Below, one piece after another: positions 13,664-20,221 of a DNA stretch of 22,401 bases. Below the pieces are notes generated by a model. That model saw only the letters and a program-made list of their open reading frames with translations, ran no database searches and had not been told where the DNA came from. Position 1 is the stretch's first letter. Each line of letters begins with the position of its first letter. This DNA comes from Candidatus Woesearchaeota archaeon (lineage in GTDB: Archaea > Nanobdellota > Nanobdellia > Woesearchaeales > JABIAG01), in contig JAHWHN010000173.1 in NCBI GenBank assembly GCA_019323235.1, forward strand, positions 1-22,401, given 5' to 3'. Made by a program: the position numbers and the translations under genes.

Positions 13664-14053
13664 CTAATAACAATAAGCTAAAAGCTTTCCTCCAACTTTC
13701 TTTTCTCTTGCTTCATCATGTGTCATAATACCTTTTGAAGTTGATATGATTAAAATTCCAAAACCTCTTGCAGGAAGGAATCTTTTTTCAAACTTCTCAA
13801 TTTCATTATAACCGATAGCGTAATTTGGTTTAATTGCATTAGCCTTGTTGACTTTACCAATTAAATTTAGTACGATATCATCTCCACCGTTATTTGGAAC
13901 TTTTTCATAGCTACCAACATAACCCTTTTTGTTCAAAATATTTAAAATAGTTTCAATTATTTTTGAAGCAGGCCTGATAGTACAATTACTTTTCCCTATT
14001 CTTTCAGCGTTAACCAAAAGAGATAATGCGTTTGCTATTGGATCGTTTAACAT
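13664..14053 (-). CDS. rps8: Small-subunit ribosomal protein uS8
   Basis: The 129-residue protein shows the uS8 start DPIANALSLLVNAERIGKSN, the archaeal VLNLIGKVNKANAIKPNYAI stretch, and the C-terminal core RGFGILIISTSKGIMTHDEA with KVGGKLLAYCY at the end. uS8 binds the central domain of 16S rRNA and in several organisms represses its own operon. A GGTGA Shine-Dalgarno lies in the nine-base gap after uS14. The length is normal for archaea (about 130). Confidence 0.96.
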   Translation of the reverse strand: MLNDPIANALSLLVNAERIGKSNCTIRPASKIIETILNILNKKGYVGSYEKVPNNGGDDIVLNLIGKVNKANAIKPNYAIGYNEIEKFEKRFLPARGFGILIISTSKGIMTHDEAREKKVGGKLLAYCY

Positions 14054-14062
14054 TTTTTCACC

Positions 14063-14293
14063 TTAACTATATTTCTTAAAACCGATTTTGTTCGCAATTC
14101 TTCTGAATTCTTGCCTTGAAACATGTAAACCGTATTTACCGATGTGACCACCAACTCTACCACTAATAACACATTTATTTTTTGTTTTTCCACAACTTCT
14201 CTTTTTTGGAGCATTGTGTTTAATGTATTTTTTTAGTTTTGCTGGTTTTACTTTCAATTGCTTGAAAACCTTTCTGTAATCTGATGCCGTCAT
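14063..14293 (-). CDS. rps14: Small-subunit ribosomal protein uS14, extended and zinc-less
   Basis: The C-terminal half is clearly uS14: SGRVGGHIGKYGLHVSRQEF and RRIANKIGFKKY. Archaeal uS14 is normally about 50-57 residues with a four-Cys zinc site (CxxC ... CxxC). Here only the first, Cys41, remains; the other positions are Ser44, Ser59 and Glu62. In its place there is a basic N-terminal extension of about 35 residues (YRKVFKQLKVKPAKLKKYIK), giving 76 in all. uS14 sits in the 30S head; bacteria have a parallel zinc-free type. The start overlaps the uL5 stop by one base (TAATG). Position between uL5 and uS8 is canonical. Confidence 0.9.
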   Translation of the reverse strand: MTASDYRKVFKQLKVKPAKLKKYIKHNAPKKRSCGKTKNKCVISGRVGGHIGKYGLHVSRQEFRRIANKIGFKKYS

Positions 14294-14808
14294 TATTCTT
14301 TACCTCTTACTTTTACTTTAAAATTCTCTGTGATGTAATTAATAGCTTCTTCTTTTGAAACTTTATGATTTTGTGGTATTTTCTTTCTTTGGACTTTTCT
14401 ATATTTAATTCTAAATCCAGGTCTTGCTAAAGTTACACAAACTTGTAGACCCATTACACCAATTTCAGGAATATATTTCATTCCAGGAATATCAACATAT
14501 TCTGTTAAACCAAATGCAATGTTACCATTTTGATCAAAACATTTATCAGATAACTCAAAATCTTTAGCTTCGATTAATCTTCTTAAAACTTCTGCTGCTT
14601 CTTCTCTTCTTAAAGTTACTTTAACACCAATAGGTAAGCCAGGTCTTAAACCCCATGCGTTAATTCTTTTTTGTGTTACAGTTTTAACAGGAGTTTTTTC
14701 ACTAATCATTTTTAATAGTTCGAAAGCTTTATCTAATCTTTCTTGATTTTTTCCAGCTCCGATGTTAAGAGTTACTTTCTCAATTCCGATGTTTCTCATT
14801 GAACTCAT
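14293..14808 (-). CDS. rpl5: Large-subunit ribosomal protein uL5
   Basis: The 171-residue protein has the uL5 features: IEKVTLNIGAGKNQERLDKA, the KTPVKTVTQKRINAWGLRPG loop and PIGVKVTLR, then the FGLTEYVDIPGMKYIPEIGV motif that contacts 5S rRNA and tRNA. uL5 forms the 5S particle with uL18 and bridges to the small subunit. Length is normal for archaea. It starts one base after eS4 and its TAA overlaps the uS14 ATG. Confidence 0.96.
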   Translation of the reverse strand: MSSMRNIGIEKVTLNIGAGKNQERLDKAFELLKMISEKTPVKTVTQKRINAWGLRPGLPIGVKVTLRREEAAEVLRRLIEAKDFELSDKCFDQNGNIAFGLTEYVDIPGMKYIPEIGVMGLQVCVTLARPGFRIKYRKVQRKKIPQNHKVSKEEAINYITENFKVKVRGKE

Positions 14809-14809
14809 T

Positions 14810-15487
14810 TTAATCTAATTTTATATAGGCCTTATCTTTGCCTACCACATAAGCGTGTTTTTTTGATGTTTCGAAAATATCTTTATCTTCTTTCAAGAAT
14901 AATTTTTCACCATCAATCTGTTCCACTGTTGCAACAGTACCTATGTGCTTTCCTCCAGTCAAAATAATTGTTGAACCTTTTTCTAATTTTAAAGTGTCAA
15001 CAATTTTCTTTTCTTTAAAATCATAAACAACTGAATCATTTACTTTTAATGGAGTTTCTCCAATTAAAACATTTGATCCACCGAATAAATTTAATTGAAA
15101 TCCTTTTGCGTTAGCAGTTTTACCAATTACTTTTGAAATTTTGATACTATCTTTTACTGCTTCTACTAAAGTTAATTTTCCTCTTTTTGTCAAAGTGATT
15201 CTATAACTTTTTTTCAATTTTGGAAATGTTAATACATCCATAAAACCAATAGATGCTTTATGATCTTTAACTTTAACACCATTTAACAAGACTTCTTGAT
15301 TCATTAAAATATCTCTAACTTCTTTTCTAGTTTTAGCTAAATTCAATAAATCTCTTAAAGCAACAACCACTGGAAATCCAAAATCTTTTGAATGTCCGCC
15401 TCTAGGCTTAGCTATAAAAGTCTCTTCTTTCTTCTTAATATCCCACGTTTTGGATACAGCTATTCTTTTATTGTGATTTTTTACCAT
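14810..15487 (-). CDS. rps4e: Small-subunit ribosomal protein eS4
   Basis: The 225-residue protein follows eS4: KRIAVSKTWDIKKKEETFIA, then the S4 RNA-binding domain (VVALRDLLNLAKTRKEVRDI, MNQEVLLNGVKVKDHKASIG), and a KOW-type end (LEKGSTIILTGGKHIGTVAT). eS4 is specific to archaea and eukaryotes and binds the 5' domain of 16S rRNA. The N-terminal stretch before AVSKTW is shortened compared with the usual GPRKHLKRLAAP. It overlaps the uL24 end by 20 bases, the second longest overlap here, and has normal position in the operon. Confidence 0.95.
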   Translation of the reverse strand: MVKNHNKRIAVSKTWDIKKKEETFIAKPRGGHSKDFGFPVVVALRDLLNLAKTRKEVRDILMNQEVLLNGVKVKDHKASIGFMDVLTFPKLKKSYRITLTKRGKLTLVEAVKDSIKISKVIGKTANAKGFQLNLFGGSNVLIGETPLKVNDSVVYDFKEKKIVDTLKLEKGSTIILTGGKHIGTVATVEQIDGEKLFLKEDKDIFETSKKHAYVVGKDKAYIKLD

Positions 15488-15881
15488 CCTTAGCTCCTTT
15501 ATCTTGCTTTTTATCTTGTTTAATTCTTTTTGAATCTTTTAAATTCAATTCAACAATCATTAAATTTGACGGGTTAATTGGATAATATGTTTTACTACCA
15601 TCTTTTTTAGTAATTTGCGCGCAACTTACATAAACTTTAGTTCGTAAAACATCTACTTTATCTACAACACCATCTTGACCTTTAAATTGTCCTGTAATGA
15701 TTTTTACTTTATCACCTTTTATAACAGGTAAAGTTTTGATGTTGTGTTTTGATCTTAATTCTTTACTTAAGCTTGAACCCATAAACTTTCTTCTTACATG
15801 AGAAGGAGCATTTGCTCTAAATTTCTTTTGTTTTCTAGGTTGTTTACTTTTAATCCATGATAATGAGAATACACTTTTCAT
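15468..15881 (-). CDS. rpl24: Large-subunit ribosomal protein uL24
   Basis: From the ATG at 15881 the protein is 137 residues. It has the archaeal uL24 start (SKQPRKQKKFRANAPSHVRR) and LSKELRSKHNIKTLPVIKGD, then a KOW motif (DKVKIITGQFKGQDGVVDKV) and the TYYPINPSNLMIVELNL end. It ends in a Lys/Asp-rich tail of about 20 residues. uL24 starts early assembly of the large subunit and lies near the tunnel exit. An upstream TTG would add four residues, but it lies inside the uL14 gene; the chosen ATG sits one base after the uL14 stop (TAAaATG). The tail region overlaps eS4. Confidence 0.94.
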   Translation of the reverse strand: MKSVFSLSWIKSKQPRKQKKFRANAPSHVRRKFMGSSLSKELRSKHNIKTLPVIKGDKVKIITGQFKGQDGVVDKVDVLRTKVYVSCAQITKKDGSKTYYPINPSNLMIVELNLKDSKRIKQDKKQDKGAKDGKKSQ

Positions 15882-15882
15882 T

Positions 15883-16284
15883 TTAAACCACAATCCTCGC
15901 TAATTTTGAAATAGCTGGCCATCTTTCACAAACTTCTTTTGCAATTGGACCTTTGAACATAGTACCTTTTGGAGTACCTTTATCATCTTTTAAAATTACA
16001 ACAGCGTTATCTTCAAATTTGATTCTTGTACCATCAGATCTTCTAAATTCTTTCTTCTGTCTTACAACAACTCCATTAAAGACTTGTTTTCTAACTTCAG
16101 GTTTACCTTTCTTTACAGCTACAATAACCATATCAGAAACGCCTGCAGCAGGAAGTCTACCTTTAACTGTTTTGGATTTTTTAACTCCAAAAATTTTAGC
16201 TTTTTTAGCACCAGAGTTATCACAAACATCCACTACTGCTCCGACATTCAGTCCTTTTGTTATTTTTGTTTTAAGCGCTTTCAT
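15883..16284 (-). CDS. rpl14: Large-subunit ribosomal protein uL14
   Basis: The 133-residue protein has the uL14 barrel: GLNVGAVVDVCDNSGAKKAK, RLPAAGVSDMVIVAVKKGKP, GVVVRQKKEFRRSDGTRIKF and the DNAVVILKDDKGTPKGTMFK loop. It lies at the subunit interface and contacts uL19-type partners and factor sites. The ATG at 16284 is chosen over a TTG at 16293; it overlaps the tail of uS17 by 14 bases. The length is normal for archaea. Confidence 0.95.
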   Translation of the reverse strand: MKALKTKITKGLNVGAVVDVCDNSGAKKAKIFGVKKSKTVKGRLPAAGVSDMVIVAVKKGKPEVRKQVFNGVVVRQKKEFRRSDGTRIKFEDNAVVILKDDKGTPKGTMFKGPIAKEVCERWPAISKLARIVV

Positions 16285-16723
16285 TTTCTTCAACTACTTC
16301 TTTTTTTTCAGCTTTTTCATGTTTTGCTGATGATTTTTGAACTTTAGCTTCTTCCTGAGCTTCTTTCTTTAATAAGAAATTTCTTTCAGGACCTAAATTT
16401 TCAACAACTACGGAATGAACTAATTTTGATAAAGGTCTTGTCATAAATATTTTTACAACATCCCCTTCTTTCGCATTAATACATCCTGGGTTATGAACTA
16501 AAACTTTAGTTTTTTGATTTAAATATCTTTCATATTTAGGAATGTAAATTCTTCTAGACCATTCTACTGCAACAGTATTGTGCATTCTTGAAGATACAAC
16601 TACTCCAGTAAATGATTTCTTCTTTACATTCAAAGTACCATGAAATGGACACTTTTTATCGCTGCATCCTTCTGCAGGAGCCTTTATTCCAAAAATTTCC
16701 TTTGTTTGTTTTTTGTTTGACAT
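16271..16723 (-). CDS. rps17: Small-subunit ribosomal protein uS17 with charged tail
   Basis: The 150-residue protein shows the archaeal uS17 features: GIKAPAEGCSDKKCPFHGTL with its Cys pair, KSFTGVVVSSRMHNTVAVEW, and the IPKYERYLNQKTKVLVHNPG OB-fold core with GDVVKIFMTRPLSK. The archaeal core ends near residue 115; a further 30 or so residues (Lys, Glu, Ala) form a charged tail. The start at 16723 overlaps the end of rnp1 by 40 bases; no later Met exists before residue 46, so the overlap cannot be trimmed away. uS17 is a primary binder of 16S rRNA. Confidence 0.94.
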   Translation of the reverse strand: MSNKKQTKEIFGIKAPAEGCSDKKCPFHGTLNVKKKSFTGVVVSSRMHNTVAVEWSRRIYIPKYERYLNQKTKVLVHNPGCINAKEGDVVKIFMTRPLSKLVHSVVVENLGPERNFLLKKEAQEEAKVQKSSAKHEKAEKKEVVEENESA

Positions 16724-16965
16724 TTTAATTTTATCCTTTCTTCAGGAGCCTTCTCAATTGACTTTCCGTCAATTAAAAACTCCTTGCCATTTTCTATGAA
16801 TTTGAACTTGTTTTGTTTTTTTATAACCTTCTTTTTTCCTTTTGAAGTTTCAATTTCAAAAGTACTCTTTGTTTCAAAAACAACCTTGCCCTTTAATCCA
16901 ACATTTTGAACATTGGAACTTTCAACAATTTCTAGTTGAGTCCCAATAAATTCTTTTTGAATCAT
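16684..16965 (-). CDS. rnp1: Ribonuclease P protein component 1 (Rnp1/p29/Pop4)
   Basis: The 93-residue protein matches the archaeal Rpp29 family: EFIGTQLEIVESSNVQNVGL, then GKVVFETKSTFEIETSKGKK and the KVIKKQNKFKF strand, an Sm-like barrel. With Rnp4 (Rpp21) it binds the RNase P RNA and helps process tRNA 5' ends. Its place between aIF1 and uS17 is canonical in archaea. The start overlaps the aIF1 stop by ATGA. The basic C terminus (KLKCQTKNKQRKF) overlaps uS17 in another frame. Confidence 0.92.
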   Translation of the reverse strand: MIQKEFIGTQLEIVESSNVQNVGLKGKVVFETKSTFEIETSKGKKKVIKKQNKFKFIENGKEFLIDGKSIEKAPEERIKLKCQTKNKQRKFLE

Positions 16966-17267
16966 TGAACTTCAATTGTTTCTGGGGAAAAACCAATTTT
17001 TATTAATTCTTCCTTAACTTTTGATTTATGATTACCCTGCAAGGAAATAATACCATCCTTTCCAGTTCCTCCGCAAGCGAACTTGTTTTTTAACTGTTTA
17101 GCAAGGTTCTTGATATCGATGTCTTTTTGATCGAAACCAGTCACTGTTGTGTAAACTTTACCGAATTTTCGTTTTTCAGTACTGACGACAATTTTCTGAC
17201 TTTCTTTGGCAATGCTTTCACACATGCAAAGCTCTTCAGGCAATCCGCACTTATTACAAATACTCAT
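16962..17267 (-). CDS. Translation initiation factor aIF1 (SUI1 family)
   Basis: The 101-residue protein has the SUI1 fold: KVYTTVTGFDQKDIDIKNLA, then KNKFACGGTGKDGIISLQGN and the C-terminal VKEELIKIGFSPETIEV. aIF1 binds the small subunit and checks start-codon choice. An N-terminal Cys-rich motif (C4, C7, C14, C16; CNKCGLPEELCMC), as in other archaeal aIF1 proteins, may bind zinc and is intact here, unlike the sites in uS14 and eL34. Both ends overlap neighbours by ATGA. A GGAGA sequence lies about 12 bases before the start. Confidence 0.94.
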   Translation of the reverse strand: MSICNKCGLPEELCMCESIAKESQKIVVSTEKRKFGKVYTTVTGFDQKDIDIKNLAKQLKNKFACGGTGKDGIISLQGNHKSKVKEELIKIGFSPETIEVQ

Positions 17268-17467
17268 TTCTTACTAGTTGTCTCCTCAGATTGCAATAAA
17301 CTCTTGATTCTTGCAATTGTTTTTTTTCTTTCCTTAATCATACCAGGATTCTTTGGTGGAGTCCCAGCGGAAATTTGAGCATAATCTTTCATTAATTCTA
17401 ACTTAAGATCTTCCATCTTTTTCTCAAGTTCTTCTCTACCCATTGTTTTTAATTCTGAAAATTTCAT
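17264..17467 (-). CDS. rpl29: Large-subunit ribosomal protein uL29
   Basis: The 67-residue protein has the uL29 helical hairpin: MKFSELKTMGREELEKKMED, LKLELMKDYAQISAGTPPKN and the PGMIKERKKTIARIKSLL helix. uL29 lies at the tunnel exit and contacts SRP and the translocon. The start at 17467 is one base after the TAA that would end the frameshifted uS3 tail, and 54 bases after the actual in-frame uS3 stop. The stop overlaps the start of aIF1. Length is normal. Confidence 0.95.
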   Translation of the reverse strand: MKFSELKTMGREELEKKMEDLKLELMKDYAQISAGTPPKNPGMIKERKKTIARIKSLLQSEETTSKK

Positions 17468-17468
17468 T

Positions 17469-17545
17469 TTATTCTTTTACTTCTGAAGATTCTTCTTTAA
17501 CTTCAGCTTCTTCTTTCTCAACTACTTTTTTAGTAGTTTTTTTGC
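17469..17545 (-). other. Out-of-frame continuation of the uS3 tail after an A7 run
   Basis: On the minus strand GC-A7-C ends the Ala/Lys tail (GCA AAA AAA, then CTA CTA AAA AAG TAG). Reading one base back after the A run gives TTKKVVEKEEAEVKEESSEV and KE, stopping one base before the uL29 ATG. The uL22 tail encodes the same TTKKVVEK with near-identical DNA (18325-18350) in frame, with an extra base where uS3 has none. This is either a real one-base deletion, a sequence error, or recoding at the slippery A-AAA-AAA site. Confidence 0.6.
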
Positions 17546-18286
17546 TGTCTTTTTAGTTGCTTTCTTAGCTACTTTTTTAGTTGCTTTTTTAGCTACTTTT
17601 TTTGATTTTTCAGCTTTATCTTCAACTTCTTCACTTAACTCTTCAGTTTTACCTGCAACTTTTTTATCAGTTACATCTTCTAAAACAGGAGCTTGTTTAT
17701 AATCAATTTTATCAGGTAATTCCAAGTTAGCAGGCATAATTCTTACTTGAATTCCTACAACACCAGTTTTTAAGTTAGCAATTGTATAAGATGTTAAAAC
17801 ACCATCAACTGCAACTGAACCAGATTTTTTCAAATAACCTTGATAAAATCTCCATCTCTTTGCTCTAGCACTAGGGATTTTTCCAGAAATTAAAATTTCT
17901 GCTCCTAAAGCTCCAGCATTCATGATATCAGTTAAAACTCTATAACCAATTGATTTAAATCTAGCAGCACCAAATCTTTCAAGAGTCATTGCAATTTTAT
18001 CTGCCATGATTCGTGAATCCATAAATTGATTCTCAACTTCTTCAATTTCAATTTGAGGATTGTCTAATTTAAATTTCTTCTTTAAATCTGAAGTTAAAAC
18101 CTTGATGTTTTCACCTTTTCTACCAACAACAAGACCTGGTCTTGAAGCAGTAATTATTAATTTCTCTCCTAATGGAGTTTTCTTAAGCTTGATTTCTGAT
18201 TGTCCAGCATGTTTTAATTTTTCATTAACATGTTCCCCAATCATGAATTCCTTTAACTTTTCTGAAACAAATTTCCTTTCAATCAT
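17522..18286 (-). CDS. rps3: Small-subunit ribosomal protein uS3, tail apparently shortened by a frameshift
   Basis: From the ATG at 18286 the protein is 254 residues. It has the type II KH domain with PGLVVGRKGENIKVLTSDLK (GRKG at 55-58) and the C-terminal domain GAARFKSIGYRVLTDIMNAG, SARAKRWRFYQGYLKKSGSV, VGIQVRIMPANLELP. A Lys/Ala tail from about 205 follows. uS3 lines the mRNA entry channel of the 30S subunit. An upstream extension of 14 residues lies inside uL22 and is rejected; the chosen start has GAGGAAG ten bases upstream and overlaps uL22 by eight. The in-frame tail stops at 17522-17524, but at an A7 run (17537-17543) the other frame continues 22 residues to a TAA at 17469-17471, next to uL29. 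The true end is uncertain. Confidence 0.93.
   Translation of the reverse strand: MIERKFVSEKLKEFMIGEHVNEKLKHAGQSEIKLKKTPLGEKLIITASRPGLVVGRKGENIKVLTSDLKKKFKLDNPQIEIEEVENQFMDSRIMADKIAMTLERFGAARFKSIGYRVLTDIMNAGALGAEILISGKIPSARAKRWRFYQGYLKKSGSVAVDGVLTSYTIANLKTGVVGIQVRIMPANLELPDKIDYKQAPVLEDVTDKKVAGKTEELSEEVEDKAEKSKKVAKKATKKVAKKATKKTAKKLLKK
17558..17593 (-). repeat. 36-base Lys/Ala-tail repeat, copy in uS3
   Basis: Identical over 36 bases to 4692-4727 in the eL34-eL14 tail, about 13 kb away, in the same reading frame (KKATKKVAKKA-type codons). Similar units recur through 17545-17600. Confidence 0.7.
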
Positions 18287-18860
18287 TTTTAACAACTTCC
18301 TCTTTAGGTTTTGATTCTGATTTTTCAACTACTTTCTTAGTAGTTTTTTTAGCTACTTTTTTTTCATCAGAAACTTCTTTAGTTTCTTTTTTATCTGCAG
18401 TTTTCTTTGCAACTTTTTTAGTAGCTTTTGCTGAAGATTCTTCAACATATATTTGGATATGAACAGATTTTGTTTTTAATCCTCTTCTTCTTCCATAATG
18501 ATATCCAACATTTCCTTTGTTTGGAATAATGTTAGTAATTACTAAATTTTCAACATTTAATCCTTTAGCAGAAGCATTCTTTTCTACTGATTTAATTAAC
18601 ATTAAAAAGTTTTTAGCTGCTTTTACTGGGAATCTTCCAGCTGCAACTGTTCCTCTTTTATGTCCTCTATCTGAATTAAACTTAGTATAAGGAATAACTC
18701 TTTTTAAATTAGTTACTTCTTCCAAATCTCTTTTAGCTCTAGTAGTTGTTTTACCTTTAAGGTATTTACTAACTATAATACTATCTTTAAGAGATAATGG
18801 CAATCCAGTTGACTGAGCAACAGCCATATTTTCCTTTATATCTTTAATTGTGTATTTCAT
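18279..18860 (-). CDS. rpl22: Large-subunit ribosomal protein uL22 with Lys/Ala-rich tail
   Basis: Residues 1-140 match archaeal uL22: AQSTGLPLSLKDSIIVSKYL, RDLEEVTNLKRVIPYTKFN, and GRFPVKAAKNFLMLIKSVEK, with the tunnel loop region and the LKTKSVHIQIYVEES end. uL22 reaches into the exit tunnel. A tail of about 50 residues follows (ATKKVAKKTADKKETKE, KKVAKKTTKKVVEK, then KPKEEVVKND), longer than in usual archaeal uL22 (about 150-155 in all). The tail shares a 26-base stretch with one mismatch with the out-of-frame uS3 tail. It starts seven bases after uS19. Confidence 0.95.
   Translation of the reverse strand: MKYTIKDIKENMAVAQSTGLPLSLKDSIIVSKYLKGKTTTRAKRDLEEVTNLKRVIPYTKFNSDRGHKRGTVAAGRFPVKAAKNFLMLIKSVEKNASAKGLNVENLVITNIIPNKGNVGYHYGRRRGLKTKSVHIQIYVEESSAKATKKVAKKTADKKETKEVSDEKKVAKKTTKKVVEKSESKPKEEVVKND
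18325..18350 (-). repeat. 26-base tail repeat shared by uL22 and the uS3 frameshift region
   Basis: This stretch equals 17518-17543 except for one base (18335). In uL22 it reads KKTTKKVVE in frame; in uS3 it is read out of frame, since one base is missing directly beyond the A7 run. It is the key comparison for the uS3 frameshift. Confidence 0.65.
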
Positions 18861-18867
18861 TTTTTAT

Positions 18868-19251
18868 CTATCTCACTGAACTACTTGCACTTGATTTAGT
18901 TGCTCCAACACCAGGTGAAGAATGTCCTGTTGATTTTCGAGTTACTGCAAATTCACCCAATCTATGTCCAATCATTTCATCTGTGATTACAAGTTGGAAA
19001 AAAGTTTTACCAGTGTAAATATTAATTGTTAAGCCAACCATTTTAGGTAAAATAACTAATTCTCTTACGTGAGTCTTTAGATTATTTTTTCCAGCATCAA
19101 TTTGTTCCATTAAAATCTTTTGAGATTCAGTTAATCCTCTTTTAATAGATCTTCTTTCTCTTGCAGGAATTAAATCCACAAACTCATTTAATGAAAGTTC
19201 CTTTAACTCTTCAAGTGTTTTTCCTCTGTATTTGAATATTTTTTTAGCCAT
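18868..19251 (-). CDS. rps19: Small-subunit ribosomal protein uS19
   Basis: The 127-residue protein has the archaeal uS19 pattern: KIFKYRGKTLEELKELSLNE, FVDLIPARERRSIKRGLTES, THVRELVILPKMVGLTINIY and the core ITDEMIGHRLGEFAVTRKST with a final GHSSPGVGATKSS. uS19 lies in the 30S head and touches A-site tRNA. The Ser-rich end is typical of archaeal uS19. Seven bases separate it from uL2 and uL22; a GGTAAA sequence lies before the start. Confidence 0.96.
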   Translation of the reverse strand: MAKKIFKYRGKTLEELKELSLNEFVDLIPARERRSIKRGLTESQKILMEQIDAGKNNLKTHVRELVILPKMVGLTINIYTGKTFFQLVITDEMIGHRLGEFAVTRKSTGHSSPGVGATKSSASSSVR

Positions 19252-19258
19252 TTTTTAC

Positions 19259-19960
19259 CTATCTCTTCATACCAGTCCGTTTAGGAGCGATTTTACCAAC
19301 TTTTCTACCTTTTGGTGCGTGTCTTGAACACTGAGTTGGTCTACCTTTGATATGGTTACATTTACCACCAAATGGATGGTCTACTGAGTTCATAGAAATT
19401 CCACATACTCTTGGATATAGTTTATGTTTAGCTTTCATAAGTTTATACTTATTACCTGCTTTCATTAATGGTTTTTCTGTTCTTCCACCACCAGCAACTA
19501 CACCAACAGTAGCTCTACAATTTCCTTTGAAAACTTTTGTTGCTTTTGAAGGCAATACTACTGTGATACCACTAGTTGTTTTTTGTAATACTTTTGCGAA
19601 ATTTCCAGAAGCTCTTACAAACTTCCCTCCATCTCCAAAAGAATTTTCAATATTATAAATTAAAGTACCTTCAGGAATATCATTTAAAGATAAAGTATTT
19701 CCAGGTTTGATTTCTTCTGAATTACTTTCTACTAAATCTCCGATTCTAACTCCTTCTGGAGCAATCATTAATCTTTCACCATCACTATATTTAACTACCA
19801 ATAATGGTGCTGAATGAAGTTTATTTGTAACAATATCTGCCACAACACCAGCTTCTTCTTGATTTACTTTAGCGTGTTTTGCACTACCTTTGGAATTATG
19901 TTTTAATGCCTTATAGATAGAGCCTTTACCTCTTCTTTGTTGAATTAGTCGTTTACCCAT
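19259..19960 (-). CDS. rpl2: Large-subunit ribosomal protein uL2
   Basis: The 233-residue protein matches archaeal uL2: IQQRRGKGSIYKALKHNSKG, GVVADIVTNKLHSAPLLVVK, IAPEGVRIGDLVESNSEEIK and GGRTEKPLMKAGNKYKLMKA, with the C-terminal MNSVDHPFGGKCNHIKGRPT holding the conserved His near the peptidyl transferase centre. Cys residues stand in the following loop (KCNH, TQCSRHA). uL2 is needed for subunit joining. It starts one base after uL23. Length is normal for archaea. Confidence 0.97.
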   Translation of the reverse strand: MGKRLIQQRRGKGSIYKALKHNSKGSAKHAKVNQEEAGVVADIVTNKLHSAPLLVVKYSDGERLMIAPEGVRIGDLVESNSEEIKPGNTLSLNDIPEGTLIYNIENSFGDGGKFVRASGNFAKVLQKTTSGITVVLPSKATKVFKGNCRATVGVVAGGGRTEKPLMKAGNKYKLMKAKHKLYPRVCGISMNSVDHPFGGKCNHIKGRPTQCSRHAPKGRKVGKIAPKRTGMKR

Positions 19961-19961
19961 T

Positions 19962-20216
19962 TTAGATCAACCCCAAATTAGTTGCTACGTCCATCGCTGG
20001 AGTATCCATTGATAATTTAACGTATGCTTTCTTTTTTCCACTTCTTGAGATAAAAGTATTTACTTTCAATACTTTTACTTTGAATAATCTTTCAACTTCT
20101 TTTTTTACTTCAGTTTTAGTTGAATCTAAACCTACTTCGAAAAGTAATTTATTTTCAGATTCCATTAATCTGATTGCTTTTTCTGTTGAAATTGGATTGT
20201 GAATTATTGTTGTCAT
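19962..20216 (-). CDS. rpl23: Large-subunit ribosomal protein uL23
   Basis: The 84-residue protein has the uL23 fold: IIHNPISTEKAIRLMESENK, LLFEVGLDSTKTEVKKEVER, LFKVKVLKVNTFISRSGKKK and a final strand. uL23 docks SRP and the translocon at the tunnel exit. It has the short archaeal length. It starts five bases after uL4 and abuts uL2. Confidence 0.96.
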   Translation of the reverse strand: MTTIIHNPISTEKAIRLMESENKLLFEVGLDSTKTEVKKEVERLFKVKVLKVNTFISRSGKKKAYVKLSMDTPAMDVATNLGLI

Positions 20217-20221
20217 TTTAA

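Noticed and set aside
15953..16347. Two open frames on the plus strand over uL14 and uS17
   Set aside because: They are antisense shadows of conserved ribosomal genes, with Phe/Ser-rich products and no TATA box or Shine-Dalgarno.
17468..17521. A separate small gene or RNA between uS3 and uL29
   Set aside because: The 54 bases are best explained as the displaced end of the uS3 frame; no start codon or promoter is present.
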